DNA from: Parabacteroides johnsonii DSM 18315
GTDB taxonomy: Bacteria; Bacteroidota; Bacteroidia; Bacteroidales; Tannerellaceae
Reading direction: 5' to 3'
NCBI RefSeq assembly: GCF_025151045.1
Contig: NZ_CP102285.1
Location: 2,728,001 to 2,792,000 of the forward strand
Length of the DNA: 64,000 nt
Position 1 is the first letter of the stretch; every line of letters begins with the position of its first letter. Under the pieces are notes generated by a model. That model searched no databases, was not told the origin of the DNA, and saw only the letters and a list, made by a program, of their open reading frames with translations. Below are positions 53,812-61,181 of this stretch, piece by piece. The translations under genes were made by a program, and so were the position numbers.

Positions 53812-55083
53812 ATGGCAAAAAAACGTATCTATTTGTGCCTTGCCCACATGAGCGGCAAGGAACAGGCTTTCATTCAGGAAGCTTTCGATACCAATTGGGT
53901 AGTCCCCCTCGGCCCCAATGTCAACGGCTTTGAGGAAGACTTGGAAAGATTTGTGAATCATACAGAGGGCTTGCACGATAACTCACTGAACAAAAAAGTG
54001 GTGGCTTTGTCTGCTGGCACAGCTGCGGTACACTTGGCATTGATTGCCTGCGGCGTGAAAGCCGGGGATGAAGTGTTGGTGCAGAGCTTCACTTTCTGTG
54101 CTTCAGCCCATCCGGTGACTTACTTGGGGGCCACACCTGTATTTGTGGATTCAGAGTCACAGACTTGGAACATGAGCCCGGAACTTTTGGAAAAGGCGAT
54201 AACAGACCGAATGGCAGTCACGGGAAAGAAACCGAAGGCCATTGTGCCGGTGTACTTGTATGGTATGCCAGCTATGATAGAGGAAATCTGTGCGGTAGCT
54301 GACAAATACGGTATTCCGGTTATTGAAGATGCAGCCGAAGGATTTGGCAGCCGGTATGACGGACAAGTCTGCGGAACCTTTGGAAAGTATGGCATCCTTT
54401 CTTTCAACGGAAACAAGATGATTACCACCTCCGGTGGCGGTGCATTGATATGCCCGGACGAGGAATCAAAAAGGAAAATCATGTTCTACGCTACTCAGGC
54501 ACGGGAAGCTTATCCTTACTATCAACACGAAGAGATTGGCTATAACTACCGGATGTCCAACATATGCGCTGGTATCGGACGTGGACAAATGACCGTGCTT
54601 GATGAGCATATTACCCATCATAGGCATGTACAGGCTTTGTACAAGGAACTGCTCAAGGAGGTAAACGGAATCACGATTCATGAGAATCCTTCGCCTCGTT
54701 TTGACAGCAATTACTGGCTGACCACCATCCTGCTTGACCCTGACCTCCGCGTAAAAGGCGAGGAACATGCTTATGAAAGTGTGATACAAGGTGCGGTAGG
54801 AGGTGCAGCCGGTGTGACCCATGCCGCTTCCAATCCTCATACGGATTGCGAACCAAATAGAAATGTGGAAGCCATGCGCATCGCTTTGGATGTGGCAGGC
54901 GTAGAGTCTCGTCCGTTGTGGAAACCGATGCACCTACAGCCTGTGTACAAACAGAATCCATGTTATACGGATGGAACCTCCGAGCGTTTGTTCAAGAGGG
55001 GATTGTGCTTGCCAGCCGGACCCTACGTCACCGACCAAGACGTGATGTACATTGTAGAAACGATTAAAAACAGTATCCAATAA
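53812..55083 (+). CDS. DegT-type sugar aminotransferase (PglE-like)
   Basis: 423 residues from MAKKRIYLCLAHMSGKEQAFI. PLP-dependent aspartate-aminotransferase fold: ALSAGTAAVHLALIACGVKAGDEVLVQSFTFCASAHPV, PVIEDAAEGFGS, and the Schiff-base lysine in GILSFNGNKMITTSGGG. It aminates the 4-keto-6-deoxy sugar made by the dehydratase downstream. An upstream in-frame ATG at 53773 exists, but homologues usually begin near MAKKRI. Confidence 0.9.
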   Translation: MAKKRIYLCLAHMSGKEQAFIQEAFDTNWVVPLGPNVNGFEEDLERFVNHTEGLHDNSLNKKVVALSAGTAAVHLALIACGVKAGDEVLVQSFTFCASAHPVTYLGATPVFVDSESQTWNMSPELLEKAITDRMAVTGKKPKAIVPVYLYGMPAMIEEICAVADKYGIPVIEDAAEGFGSRYDGQVCGTFGKYGILSFNGNKMITTSGGGALICPDEESKRKIMFYATQAREAYPYYQHEEIGYNYRMSNICAGIGRGQMTVLDEHITHHRHVQALYKELLKEVNGITIHENPSPRFDSNYWLTTILLDPDLRVKGEEHAYESVIQGAVGGAAGVTHAASNPHTDCEPNRNVEAMRIALDVAGVESRPLWKPMHLQPVYKQNPCYTDGTSERLFKRGLCLPAGPYVTDQDVMYIVETIKNSIQ

Positions 55084-55097
55084 AAACAGATGAGTAA

Positions 55098-57005
55098 ATG
55101 ATTTCAAGCCTTTCTAATTGGTATTTTTCCAAGAGGGCACTTCCATTTTGGGTCATTCTCATTTTGGATTGCCTGATTGTGCTGGGCGCGGACTTTTTCG
55201 TCTATGCGCTCAACAACGGAACATTGCATACCCTTCAGCATTTTAACCTTTTGCTGGGAGCATTTAGCTTTTACCTTCTCTTCTATATTATAGGCTTTAG
55301 GCTGTTTCATACCTATTCGGGAATCATCCGTTACTCCTCCTTTGTGGATTTGCAGCGGACAGGGTTTGCCATGCTGACCGGACTGGTATTGATCATGGGA
55401 ATGAAATATGTGTTCCATTCAGACCGCTGGCTCATGGAAATACGCATGAGGGACATCGGACTTGCCGCTTTGCTGGCGACCACACTAATGTGGGCTATGC
55501 GTGTTCTGGTGAAATTCCTGTATGATTCCGCTTTCCATCAGAAACAAGCCAAGCGGGTCTTCATCTATGGGGTGAAAGCCGGTGGCGTGGGATTGGCCAA
55601 AAGCATCCGTAACCAAGATGCATCCGCATTTATCCTTGCCGGATTTGTGTCGGACGAATCGGATATGACCAGCCGATACCTGTTGGGCGTGCGAGTGTAT
55701 CCGAACGATGAGAACCTGGTGAAAGAAATGAAACGGCTTCATGCCAAAGTCTTGCTGGTATCTCCGCTAAAAAACGATGCCATCCGGAACAATCCCGATA
55801 TGGTCAGCCGGTTGGTGTCAGCAGGCATCAAAATACATATGACTGCCGGCATACAAGAATGGGACGGGAAAAGCGACCTGAGCCACACTCAGCTAAAAGA
55901 AGTGGAAATAGAAGACTTGCTGCCCCGTGAGAAAATAGAAATCAATCTCGATTCGGTGAAGGATTTACTGACAGACAAGGTTATCCTGATAACGGGTGCC
56001 GCAGGGAGCATCGGCAGTGAGATTGTACGGCAGGTGGCGCAGTTTAATCCCCGAAGGCTCATCCTGATAGACCAAGCCGAAACTCCGTTGCACGACATCC
56101 GGTTGATGATGGCCAAGCAATGGCCGGACATCGAAGCGCAGACCATCGTCAGCGACATCTGCATGAAGGAGCGGATGGAGGAAATCTTTGCAGAAAGCCG
56201 ACCGGATTATGTGTTCCATGCGGCGGCTTACAAGCATGTACCGATGATGGAAAACAACCCGGGTGAGAGCATCCGTAACAATGTGGACGGCACACGAATC
56301 ATTGCAGACTTGTCCGTCAAGTATGATGTGAAGAAATTTGTCATGGTATCCACCGACAAGGCGGTGAACCCGACCAATGTGATGGGATGCTCCAAGCGCA
56401 TTTGCGAAATTTATGTGCAAAGTCTGGACAAGGCCATCAAGGAGGGCAAGGTGAAAGGGGTAACGCAATTCGTAACTACCCGTTTCGGAAATGTGTTGGG
56501 ATCGAACGGTTCTGTCATTCCACTGTTCAAGGAGCAAATTAAGCATGGTGGTCCGGTAACGGTGACCCACAAGGACATTGTGCGTTATTTCATGCTGATA
56601 CCCGAAGCCTGCAAATTGGTGTTGGAAGCGGGAACCATGGGGAATGGCGGAGAAATCTTTGTGTTCGACATGGGAAATCCTGTAAAAATTATCGACCTTG
56701 CAAAAAGGATGATTCAGCTGAGCGGGGCAAAGGATGTGGAGATACAAATCACCGGTTTGCGCGATGGCGAAAAGCTTTATGAAGAGGTGTTGAACGAGAA
56801 GGAAAACACGCAGCCCACGTTCCATCCCAAAATAAAAATCGCCAAAGTCCGGGAATATGATTACGAGGATGCCTGTCGGCAAGTGAACGACATGGTGAGG
56901 GCCAGCGTGACGGAAAGTGACATGGAAATCGTCAGACGGATGAAAGACATGGTGCCGGAATTCAAGAGCCAACATTCCATATATGAGGTCTTGGACAAAA
57001 AATAA
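55098..57005 (+). CDS. Membrane UDP-GlcNAc 4,6-dehydratase (PglF/CapD-like)
   Basis: 635 residues. Four N-terminal membrane helices (residues ~10-125), a CoA-binding-like first Rossmann domain (RVFIYGVKAGGVGLAKSI), and the SDR domain with ILITGAAGSIGSEIVRQ (near 297) and VMVSTDKAVNPTNVMGCSKRICE, where MGCSK replaces YxxxK as in PglF. It converts UDP-GlcNAc to the 4-keto-6-deoxy sugar used by the aminotransferase and acetyltransferase upstream. It is the last biosynthetic gene of the capsule operon. Confidence 0.92.
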   Translation: MISSLSNWYFSKRALPFWVILILDCLIVLGADFFVYALNNGTLHTLQHFNLLLGAFSFYLLFYIIGFRLFHTYSGIIRYSSFVDLQRTGFAMLTGLVLIMGMKYVFHSDRWLMEIRMRDIGLAALLATTLMWAMRVLVKFLYDSAFHQKQAKRVFIYGVKAGGVGLAKSIRNQDASAFILAGFVSDESDMTSRYLLGVRVYPNDENLVKEMKRLHAKVLLVSPLKNDAIRNNPDMVSRLVSAGIKIHMTAGIQEWDGKSDLSHTQLKEVEIEDLLPREKIEINLDSVKDLLTDKVILITGAAGSIGSEIVRQVAQFNPRRLILIDQAETPLHDIRLMMAKQWPDIEAQTIVSDICMKERMEEIFAESRPDYVFHAAAYKHVPMMENNPGESIRNNVDGTRIIADLSVKYDVKKFVMVSTDKAVNPTNVMGCSKRICEIYVQSLDKAIKEGKVKGVTQFVTTRFGNVLGSNGSVIPLFKEQIKHGGPVTVTHKDIVRYFMLIPEACKLVLEAGTMGNGGEIFVFDMGNPVKIIDLAKRMIQLSGAKDVEIQITGLRDGEKLYEEVLNEKENTQPTFHPKIKIAKVREYDYEDACRQVNDMVRASVTESDMEIVRRMKDMVPEFKSQHSIYEVLDKK

Positions 57006-57155
57006 TCACCGGACAAGTTGTATGCCAAGCTATAAATGTTTTGAAGAACATGTTTGCTTTAACCTAAGCAAAGGCGGAAGCTAAAACAACGTTTTATCAT
57101 GGGGGGATTATATTCGGACTAATGAAGGTGTGAATAAATGATTGGGGAAAATAAA

Positions 57156-57181
57156 CCTTTCACCTCTTTTCAGGTGAAAGG
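57156..57181. terminator. 10-bp hairpin after the capsule genes
   Basis: CCTTTCACCT (57156-57165) pairs with AGGTGAAAGG (57172-57181) across a 6-nt loop. The plus strand has no T run; on the minus strand it is followed by TTTATTTTCC. It lies in a 375-bp gap (57006-57380) with no gene. Confidence 0.45.
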
Positions 57182-57210
57182 CTGAAAGTCACTTTGTGCG
57201 AGTGCCGTTT

Positions 57211-57253
57211 CAATGTGAGCCATCTTGGAGTAAAACCGGGATGGCTCACATTG
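57211..57253. promoter_or_regulatory. 14-bp perfect hairpin before the YjbH-like genes
   Basis: CAATGTGAGCCATC (57211-57224) pairs perfectly with GATGGCTCACATTG (57240-57253) around a 15-nt loop. No T run. Together with the hairpin at 57156-57181 it may lower read-through from the capsule operon or stabilise the 5' end of the envelope-protein transcript. Confidence 0.45.
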
Positions 57254-57380
57254 GGTTAAAAGGATGAAGAGAAACTTGCGTTTCGTAGAAAACATCACAA
57301 AAGGCATCGGATGAAAGATGACGGGGATATGAACTATGACACCAATAGACAATCGAATAATTACGAGCATATATGAAAAA

Positions 57381-58295
57381 ATGAGAGCTTACGAGAGAAA
57401 AAGCAAGAAACTGTTCATCTTGCTATTCATGCTGGTCTTTTATGGGCATTCATCCATAATTGCACAGCCGTCCATACCTGCCGGTCAGGTAGATCTGTTT
57501 GTCGGGGCAGATTTCAATTACCGGGATTTGTTTCACAATGGAAAAGTGTATGAAATTCTGCTGAACCTGACACCCGGAGTGAAATGGAACATGGGCAAAG
57601 GATGGCAGGCCGCAGCGCAGGCATTAGTGCCGGTGTATAACGACTATGGCGACCGATACAAGAAAGTGCGGCTGAACATGGCAGTGCTATCCAAGGAAAC
57701 CCATTGGAACTCGCGATGGTTTCTAAAGGCAAGCAGCGGATTGTTCGGACGGGAACGGTATGGACTGGACTTGAAAGGAATGTATGTGGTAAACCGATGG
57801 CTTGCATTGGAAGCACAAGCCGGATTAACCGGCTATTGCTCTATGGCAGTGGACTGGGAGGCAAGTACCCCAAAACGGGTTACTGCCTTGTTTGGGGCCG
57901 ATGTCTATCTGAACAAATGGAATACGCAGTTCCGCGCGAGAGGCGGACGCTTCCTCTATGAAGATTATGGGGCTGTTGTGGAAGCCATGCGGCATTTCAA
58001 CCACTGCACAGTGGGGCTATATGGAGAGTACAGCAATGAGGGAGGCAAGAATGCCGGTTTTAAGGTGGTGATGATGATACCACCTTACAAACGGAAACGT
58101 CGCACGGCCAATTTCCGTCCGGCTTCTAACTTCCGTCTGACATACAGCATGGAGGGTGATGCCTATGCCAACAAGATGTACACGACAGACCCGGAGGAGA
58201 ACGAGCGCGAGGGCTGGTTTGACCGCAACGCCCTGCAATGGGGAAGCAACACCATGAAGCCGGATTTCACAACCAAGAAAGGAGGTAAGAAATGA
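57381..58295 (+). CDS. YjbH-like outer-membrane protein, first of a pair
   Basis: 304 residues from MRAYERKSKKLFILLFMLVFYG (signal peptide ending near SIIAQP); an ATG at 57336 would add 15 residues. The mature part is beta-strand rich with repeated aromatic turns (VDLFVGADFNYRDLFHNGKVYEILLNLTPGVKWNMGKGWQAAAQALV), like the barrel half of YjbH/GfcD proteins tied to exopolysaccharide secretion. It overlaps the next gene by 4 bp. The YjbH assignment rests on the pair arrangement and the second gene's clearer match. Confidence 0.6.
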   Translation: MRAYERKSKKLFILLFMLVFYGHSSIIAQPSIPAGQVDLFVGADFNYRDLFHNGKVYEILLNLTPGVKWNMGKGWQAAAQALVPVYNDYGDRYKKVRLNMAVLSKETHWNSRWFLKASSGLFGRERYGLDLKGMYVVNRWLALEAQAGLTGYCSMAVDWEASTPKRVTALFGADVYLNKWNTQFRARGGRFLYEDYGAVVEAMRHFNHCTVGLYGEYSNEGGKNAGFKVVMMIPPYKRKRRTANFRPASNFRLTYSMEGDAYANKMYTTDPEENEREGWFDRNALQWGSNTMKPDFTTKKGGKK

Positions 58296-59059
58296 AAAGA
58301 TTATTGATTTGCTTTCTTGTTATGGTATGTGGCTATCCGGCATTGCTGGCACAAGATTATTCGGGTGTAACAGGCATGATCCACGTGCCCACTGCGGAAA
58401 TGGCGACAGAGGGAGAAGCCCGTGTCGGTTTTTTCTTCTTGAACAAGGAATTTCTTCCCGACACCTACCAATATGAAGGAGAAAAATTCAACACGACCAA
58501 CCATTTTCTGGCCATTACCCCTTTTTCATGGATAGAAATAGCATACGTTTGCACCATCCTGAAAGGAATTGACAATGATGGCAATGTAGGACATCATAAG
58601 AAAGACCGTCACTTTCACCTGAAAGTCCGCCCACTGAAGGAAGGCAAATGGTGGCCAGCGATTGCTATTGGCGCACAAGATCCCGGACGCAAAGTGAACG
58701 AATCCTATGCCGAAGGCAGATATCCGGTCAACGACTATTTCCAGAATTATTATGTGGCTGCCAGCAAACACGTTATGTACAAACGGCATGAATTTGGTCT
58801 ACATTTGACCTACCGTTATTTCACTTCGGATTTCAATGCCAAATGGCGGGGTATAGCGGCCGGCATTACCTATCGCCCATCCTTTGCAAGGAATCTTCGG
58901 GCGATGGTAGAATATACCGGTGACGATATTAACATCGGCGCAGACTGCTTGTTGTGGAAACACCTCTTTTTGCAGGCGACCTTGCAGAACGGGAAACATT
59001 TCACGGGAGGTATTTGCTTCAAGTTAAACCTGTTGGGTAAAAAAAGCAATACTGATTGA
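58292..59059 (+). CDS. YjbH-like outer-membrane protein, second of a pair
   Basis: 255 residues with a signal peptide (MKRLLICFLVMVCGYPALLAQ). The mature start DYSGVTGMIHVPTAEMATEGEARVGFFFLNK is the typical opening of YjbH-family proteins (G-x-I-x-x-P-x-A). Beta-barrel style follows. Family proteins are about 700 residues in enterobacteria; here the function appears divided between two coupled genes. Probable role: outer-membrane part of capsule secretion or retention. Confidence 0.72.
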   Translation: MKRLLICFLVMVCGYPALLAQDYSGVTGMIHVPTAEMATEGEARVGFFFLNKEFLPDTYQYEGEKFNTTNHFLAITPFSWIEIAYVCTILKGIDNDGNVGHHKKDRHFHLKVRPLKEGKWWPAIAIGAQDPGRKVNESYAEGRYPVNDYFQNYYVAASKHVMYKRHEFGLHLTYRYFTSDFNAKWRGIAAGITYRPSFARNLRAMVEYTGDDINIGADCLLWKHLFLQATLQNGKHFTGGICFKLNLLGKKSNTD

Positions 59060-59145
59060 AGCACAACGACTCCAACGATAATTTCTCAAATATTCACAAT
59101 AATATTACAATATCTAATTTTAGTTGTTCAATTAATTTTTTGAGT

Positions 59146-60339
59146 ATGAAAAATCTAACAAAGTTTGGAATGTACGCATTCCTCAGTGTGGCTTTGTCCA
59201 CCAGTTTCGTAGGGTGCAGTGATGACGACCCGGATTACAGCAACGTGACACCGCCCACCGTGTCTGTGTCGCACAGTATCAGTGGGCGTGTAACCGGCAT
59301 AGACGGCAACGGGCTTACAGCTACCGTGAGCATGGACGGCACGTCGGCACAAACAAGCGCAGACGGTACGTTCACTTTTGAAGATGTAGCGGCAGGAAGT
59401 CATACGCTGACAGCATCCGCTTCAGGCAAACAGACCAAAGAAACGACCGTTATCGTGAGTGAAAGCGGAAATGCCGCCAATGTAGTGTGGAACGTGGCCC
59501 TGCCCAATGAGGGCACGACCATCGAGGTTGCCGCTAGTGGCGATACGGAAACCAACGTGACATCTGAAACCATCGAAGGCAATGACGAGGGAGCGGTCAC
59601 TGTGGCTGTCACCGTACCTGAAGCAGCAGAATTGCCAGCTGGAAGTTCCATTGTGGTTACGCCGCTTTACACGTTGGATGAAGCCGAGGCCAATACCCGT
59701 ACCACAACCCGCGCGGCAGAAAGAGTCATGCTGATAGGAACCAATGTAGCTTGTAGCGATGCGAATGCCACGCTTTCAAGTCCCATTGAATTGGCCTACG
59801 ACGTGGATGCGGAAGTGGCACAATCCGTCACGGCACAGAAATACGTGAACGGACAATGGGTGGATGCCGAGTACACGGTGGAAGGCGGACAGGTGACCGT
59901 ATTTGCCGACCAGTTCACTTCCTATACATTGCTCTTCGGTGCTGATGTGACCTCCTCTTCCACGACCACGCCGCTTGCCTTTGAACAGGACTTGTGGGAT
60001 AACCTGTACGGTTCGGGTGATATAACAGTAGGTTCGGCTTCGTTTACCTACCACATCGGAACGGAAATCACTTCGTCAGGTACCAGCAGGATAACCGCTT
60101 ACCTGATTGAGATTTTGGCCCGCATCGCTGGGGCGAACGTCACTACGGCCACGGGCAGTTATCCCCTCAATGTTACCTTGCCCATTGGTACAGCCTTGCA
60201 CGTGACAGGGACCCAGCAGGTGACTACCCTGACTGTTTCCGCGTTGAACCGTTCAGTCAGCGGACGGCAATACGGAGATATGGCAGTGACAGCAACCTCT
60301 TACAACAGAAACCACGACGGAGGTACAAGCAATAATTGA
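59146..60339 (+). CDS. Surface lipoprotein with carboxypeptidase-regulatory-like domain
   Basis: 397 residues from MKNLTKFGMYAFLSVALSTS with lipobox FVGC (cysteine near residue 24) followed by SDDDPD, an acidic stretch after the cysteine that favours surface export in Bacteroidales. A CarboxypepD_reg-like beta-sandwich follows (SISGRVTGIDGNGLTATVSMDGTSAQTSADGTFTFEDVAAGSHTLTASA), then a Thr/Glu-rich middle and an Ig-like end. An in-frame start at 59056 overlaps the preceding gene but would hide the signal peptide. Likely an extracellular adhesin-like or capsule-associated protein. Confidence 0.75.
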   Translation: MKNLTKFGMYAFLSVALSTSFVGCSDDDPDYSNVTPPTVSVSHSISGRVTGIDGNGLTATVSMDGTSAQTSADGTFTFEDVAAGSHTLTASASGKQTKETTVIVSESGNAANVVWNVALPNEGTTIEVAASGDTETNVTSETIEGNDEGAVTVAVTVPEAAELPAGSSIVVTPLYTLDEAEANTRTTTRAAERVMLIGTNVACSDANATLSSPIELAYDVDAEVAQSVTAQKYVNGQWVDAEYTVEGGQVTVFADQFTSYTLLFGADVTSSSTTTPLAFEQDLWDNLYGSGDITVGSASFTYHIGTEITSSGTSRITAYLIEILARIAGANVTTATGSYPLNVTLPIGTALHVTGTQQVTTLTVSALNRSVSGRQYGDMAVTATSYNRNHDGGTSNN

Positions 60340-60360
60340 TTATTGTTTTACAACTTGACG

Positions 60361-60410
60361 ACAAGCATCTGGAGGTGAAACTCAAATATACTTTCAGGTG
60401 CTTGTTTTGT
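60361..60410 (+). terminator. Rho-independent terminator after the envelope genes
   Basis: ACAAGCATCTG (60361-60371) pairs with CAGGTGCTTGT (60395-60405, with G-T pairs), followed by TTTGT. It ends the transcript of the YjbH/lipoprotein group, and probably the capsule operon as a whole. Confidence 0.65.
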
Positions 60411-60427
60411 ATATGTCGTTGCTGCAT

Positions 60428-60910
60428 ATGAACAAAAAGACAATTATCCATCCCGAACACAACCAAATGTCACCAGCCGTGCCATGCCTCCATGAAGGCA
60501 AAGGAGCAGAATTACCGTATGTGGCTTGTCAAAATAGTGATTCTCACTACGCGAATGACAGCGATTCAAGCTATGTAGAACAGCCTTGGGGGACTTACAA
60601 AGTCATTACCCGTTTCACCTCCCGAAGCGGGACCCGATTCTTGGTCAGGCATGTCTGTATCCATAACGGGGAAAGCTTCCGTTACCAGCGGCATTCCCAC
60701 CGGGAAGAAATATGGACGATTATGGATGGAACCGGCTGTTTCGTTCTTGACGGGAAAACAAAAGTGCTACAGGGCGGCGATGTGATTCATATTCACAAAG
60801 GACAGAAGCACGCCATAAAATCCGTAACAGAACTGGAACTCATAGAACTGCAAATCGGTGACGATCTGTCAGAGGATGATATCGAATGCTTCGAATGGAT
60901 CTGGTCCTGA
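60428..60910 (+). CDS. Cupin protein, mannose-6-phosphate isomerase type II-like
   Basis: 160 residues from MNKKTIIHPEHNQMSP; ATG codons at 60398 and 60413 are in frame. The second half is the C-terminal cupin of type II phosphomannose isomerases: EQPWGTYKVITRF, SFRYQRHSHREEIWTIMDGTG (metal-binding His/Glu), GGDVIHIHKGQKHAIKS, ELIELQIGDDLSEDDIE. The nucleotidyltransferase half normally fused to it is absent. It may isomerise Man-6-P/Fru-6-P or serve only as a regulatory cupin. It sits between the capsule group and rteA with terminators on both sides, so it is a separate unit. Confidence 0.72.
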   Translation: MNKKTIIHPEHNQMSPAVPCLHEGKGAELPYVACQNSDSHYANDSDSSYVEQPWGTYKVITRFTSRSGTRFLVRHVCIHNGESFRYQRHSHREEIWTIMDGTGCFVLDGKTKVLQGGDVIHIHKGQKHAIKSVTELELIELQIGDDLSEDDIECFEWIWS

Positions 60911-60928
60911 TGCCCATGATGTAATTTC

Positions 60929-60961
60929 TTGGATTTGTATTGAATTTGTATTGGATTTGTA
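60929..60961 (+). repeat. Three tandem 11-bp repeats
   Basis: TTGGATTTGTA, TTGAATTTGTA, TTGGATTTGTA in direct succession (60929-60961), one mismatch between units, followed by TTCCAATAC. The period of 11 bp is about one helical turn, so a protein could bind one face of the DNA. Confidence 0.6.
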
Positions 60962-60979
60962 TTCCAATACAAAATAAGG

Positions 60980-61017
60980 AAGCCCTTGCCCCGTTTGGAG
61001 TCCAAGGGCTTTCTACT
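60980..61017 (+). terminator. Rho-independent terminator upstream of rteA
   Basis: AGCCCTTG (60981-60988) pairs with CAAGGGCT (61003-61010), followed by TTCTACTTTT. It separates the cupin gene from the rteA promoter. Confidence 0.65.
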
Positions 61018-61114
61018 TTTATTCCAAAAGCGTTTTAATTTGTTTTGAATTGTACCAAAATGGTAATTATTCGTAAACTCCGAATCGTCCGCATGGATTA
61101 TAACAGATAATTCC

Positions 61115-61122
61115 TATTTTTG
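61115..61122 (+). promoter_or_regulatory. Promoter -7 element of rteA-rteB
   Basis: TATTTTTG is an exact TAnnTTTG match 60 bp before the rteA ATG. The -33 box is weak. A small hairpin GCTAC-8 nt-GTAGC (61123-61140) lies at the expected transcription start. Confidence 0.5.
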
Positions 61123-61181
61123 CTACCTTAACGAGTAGCACATTCATTTAACAGGATGCGCTACGAATAATATGACTAGCA

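Noticed and set aside
60929-60961. CRISPR array
   Set aside because: Only three 11-bp units with no spacers; too short, and no cas genes in the window.
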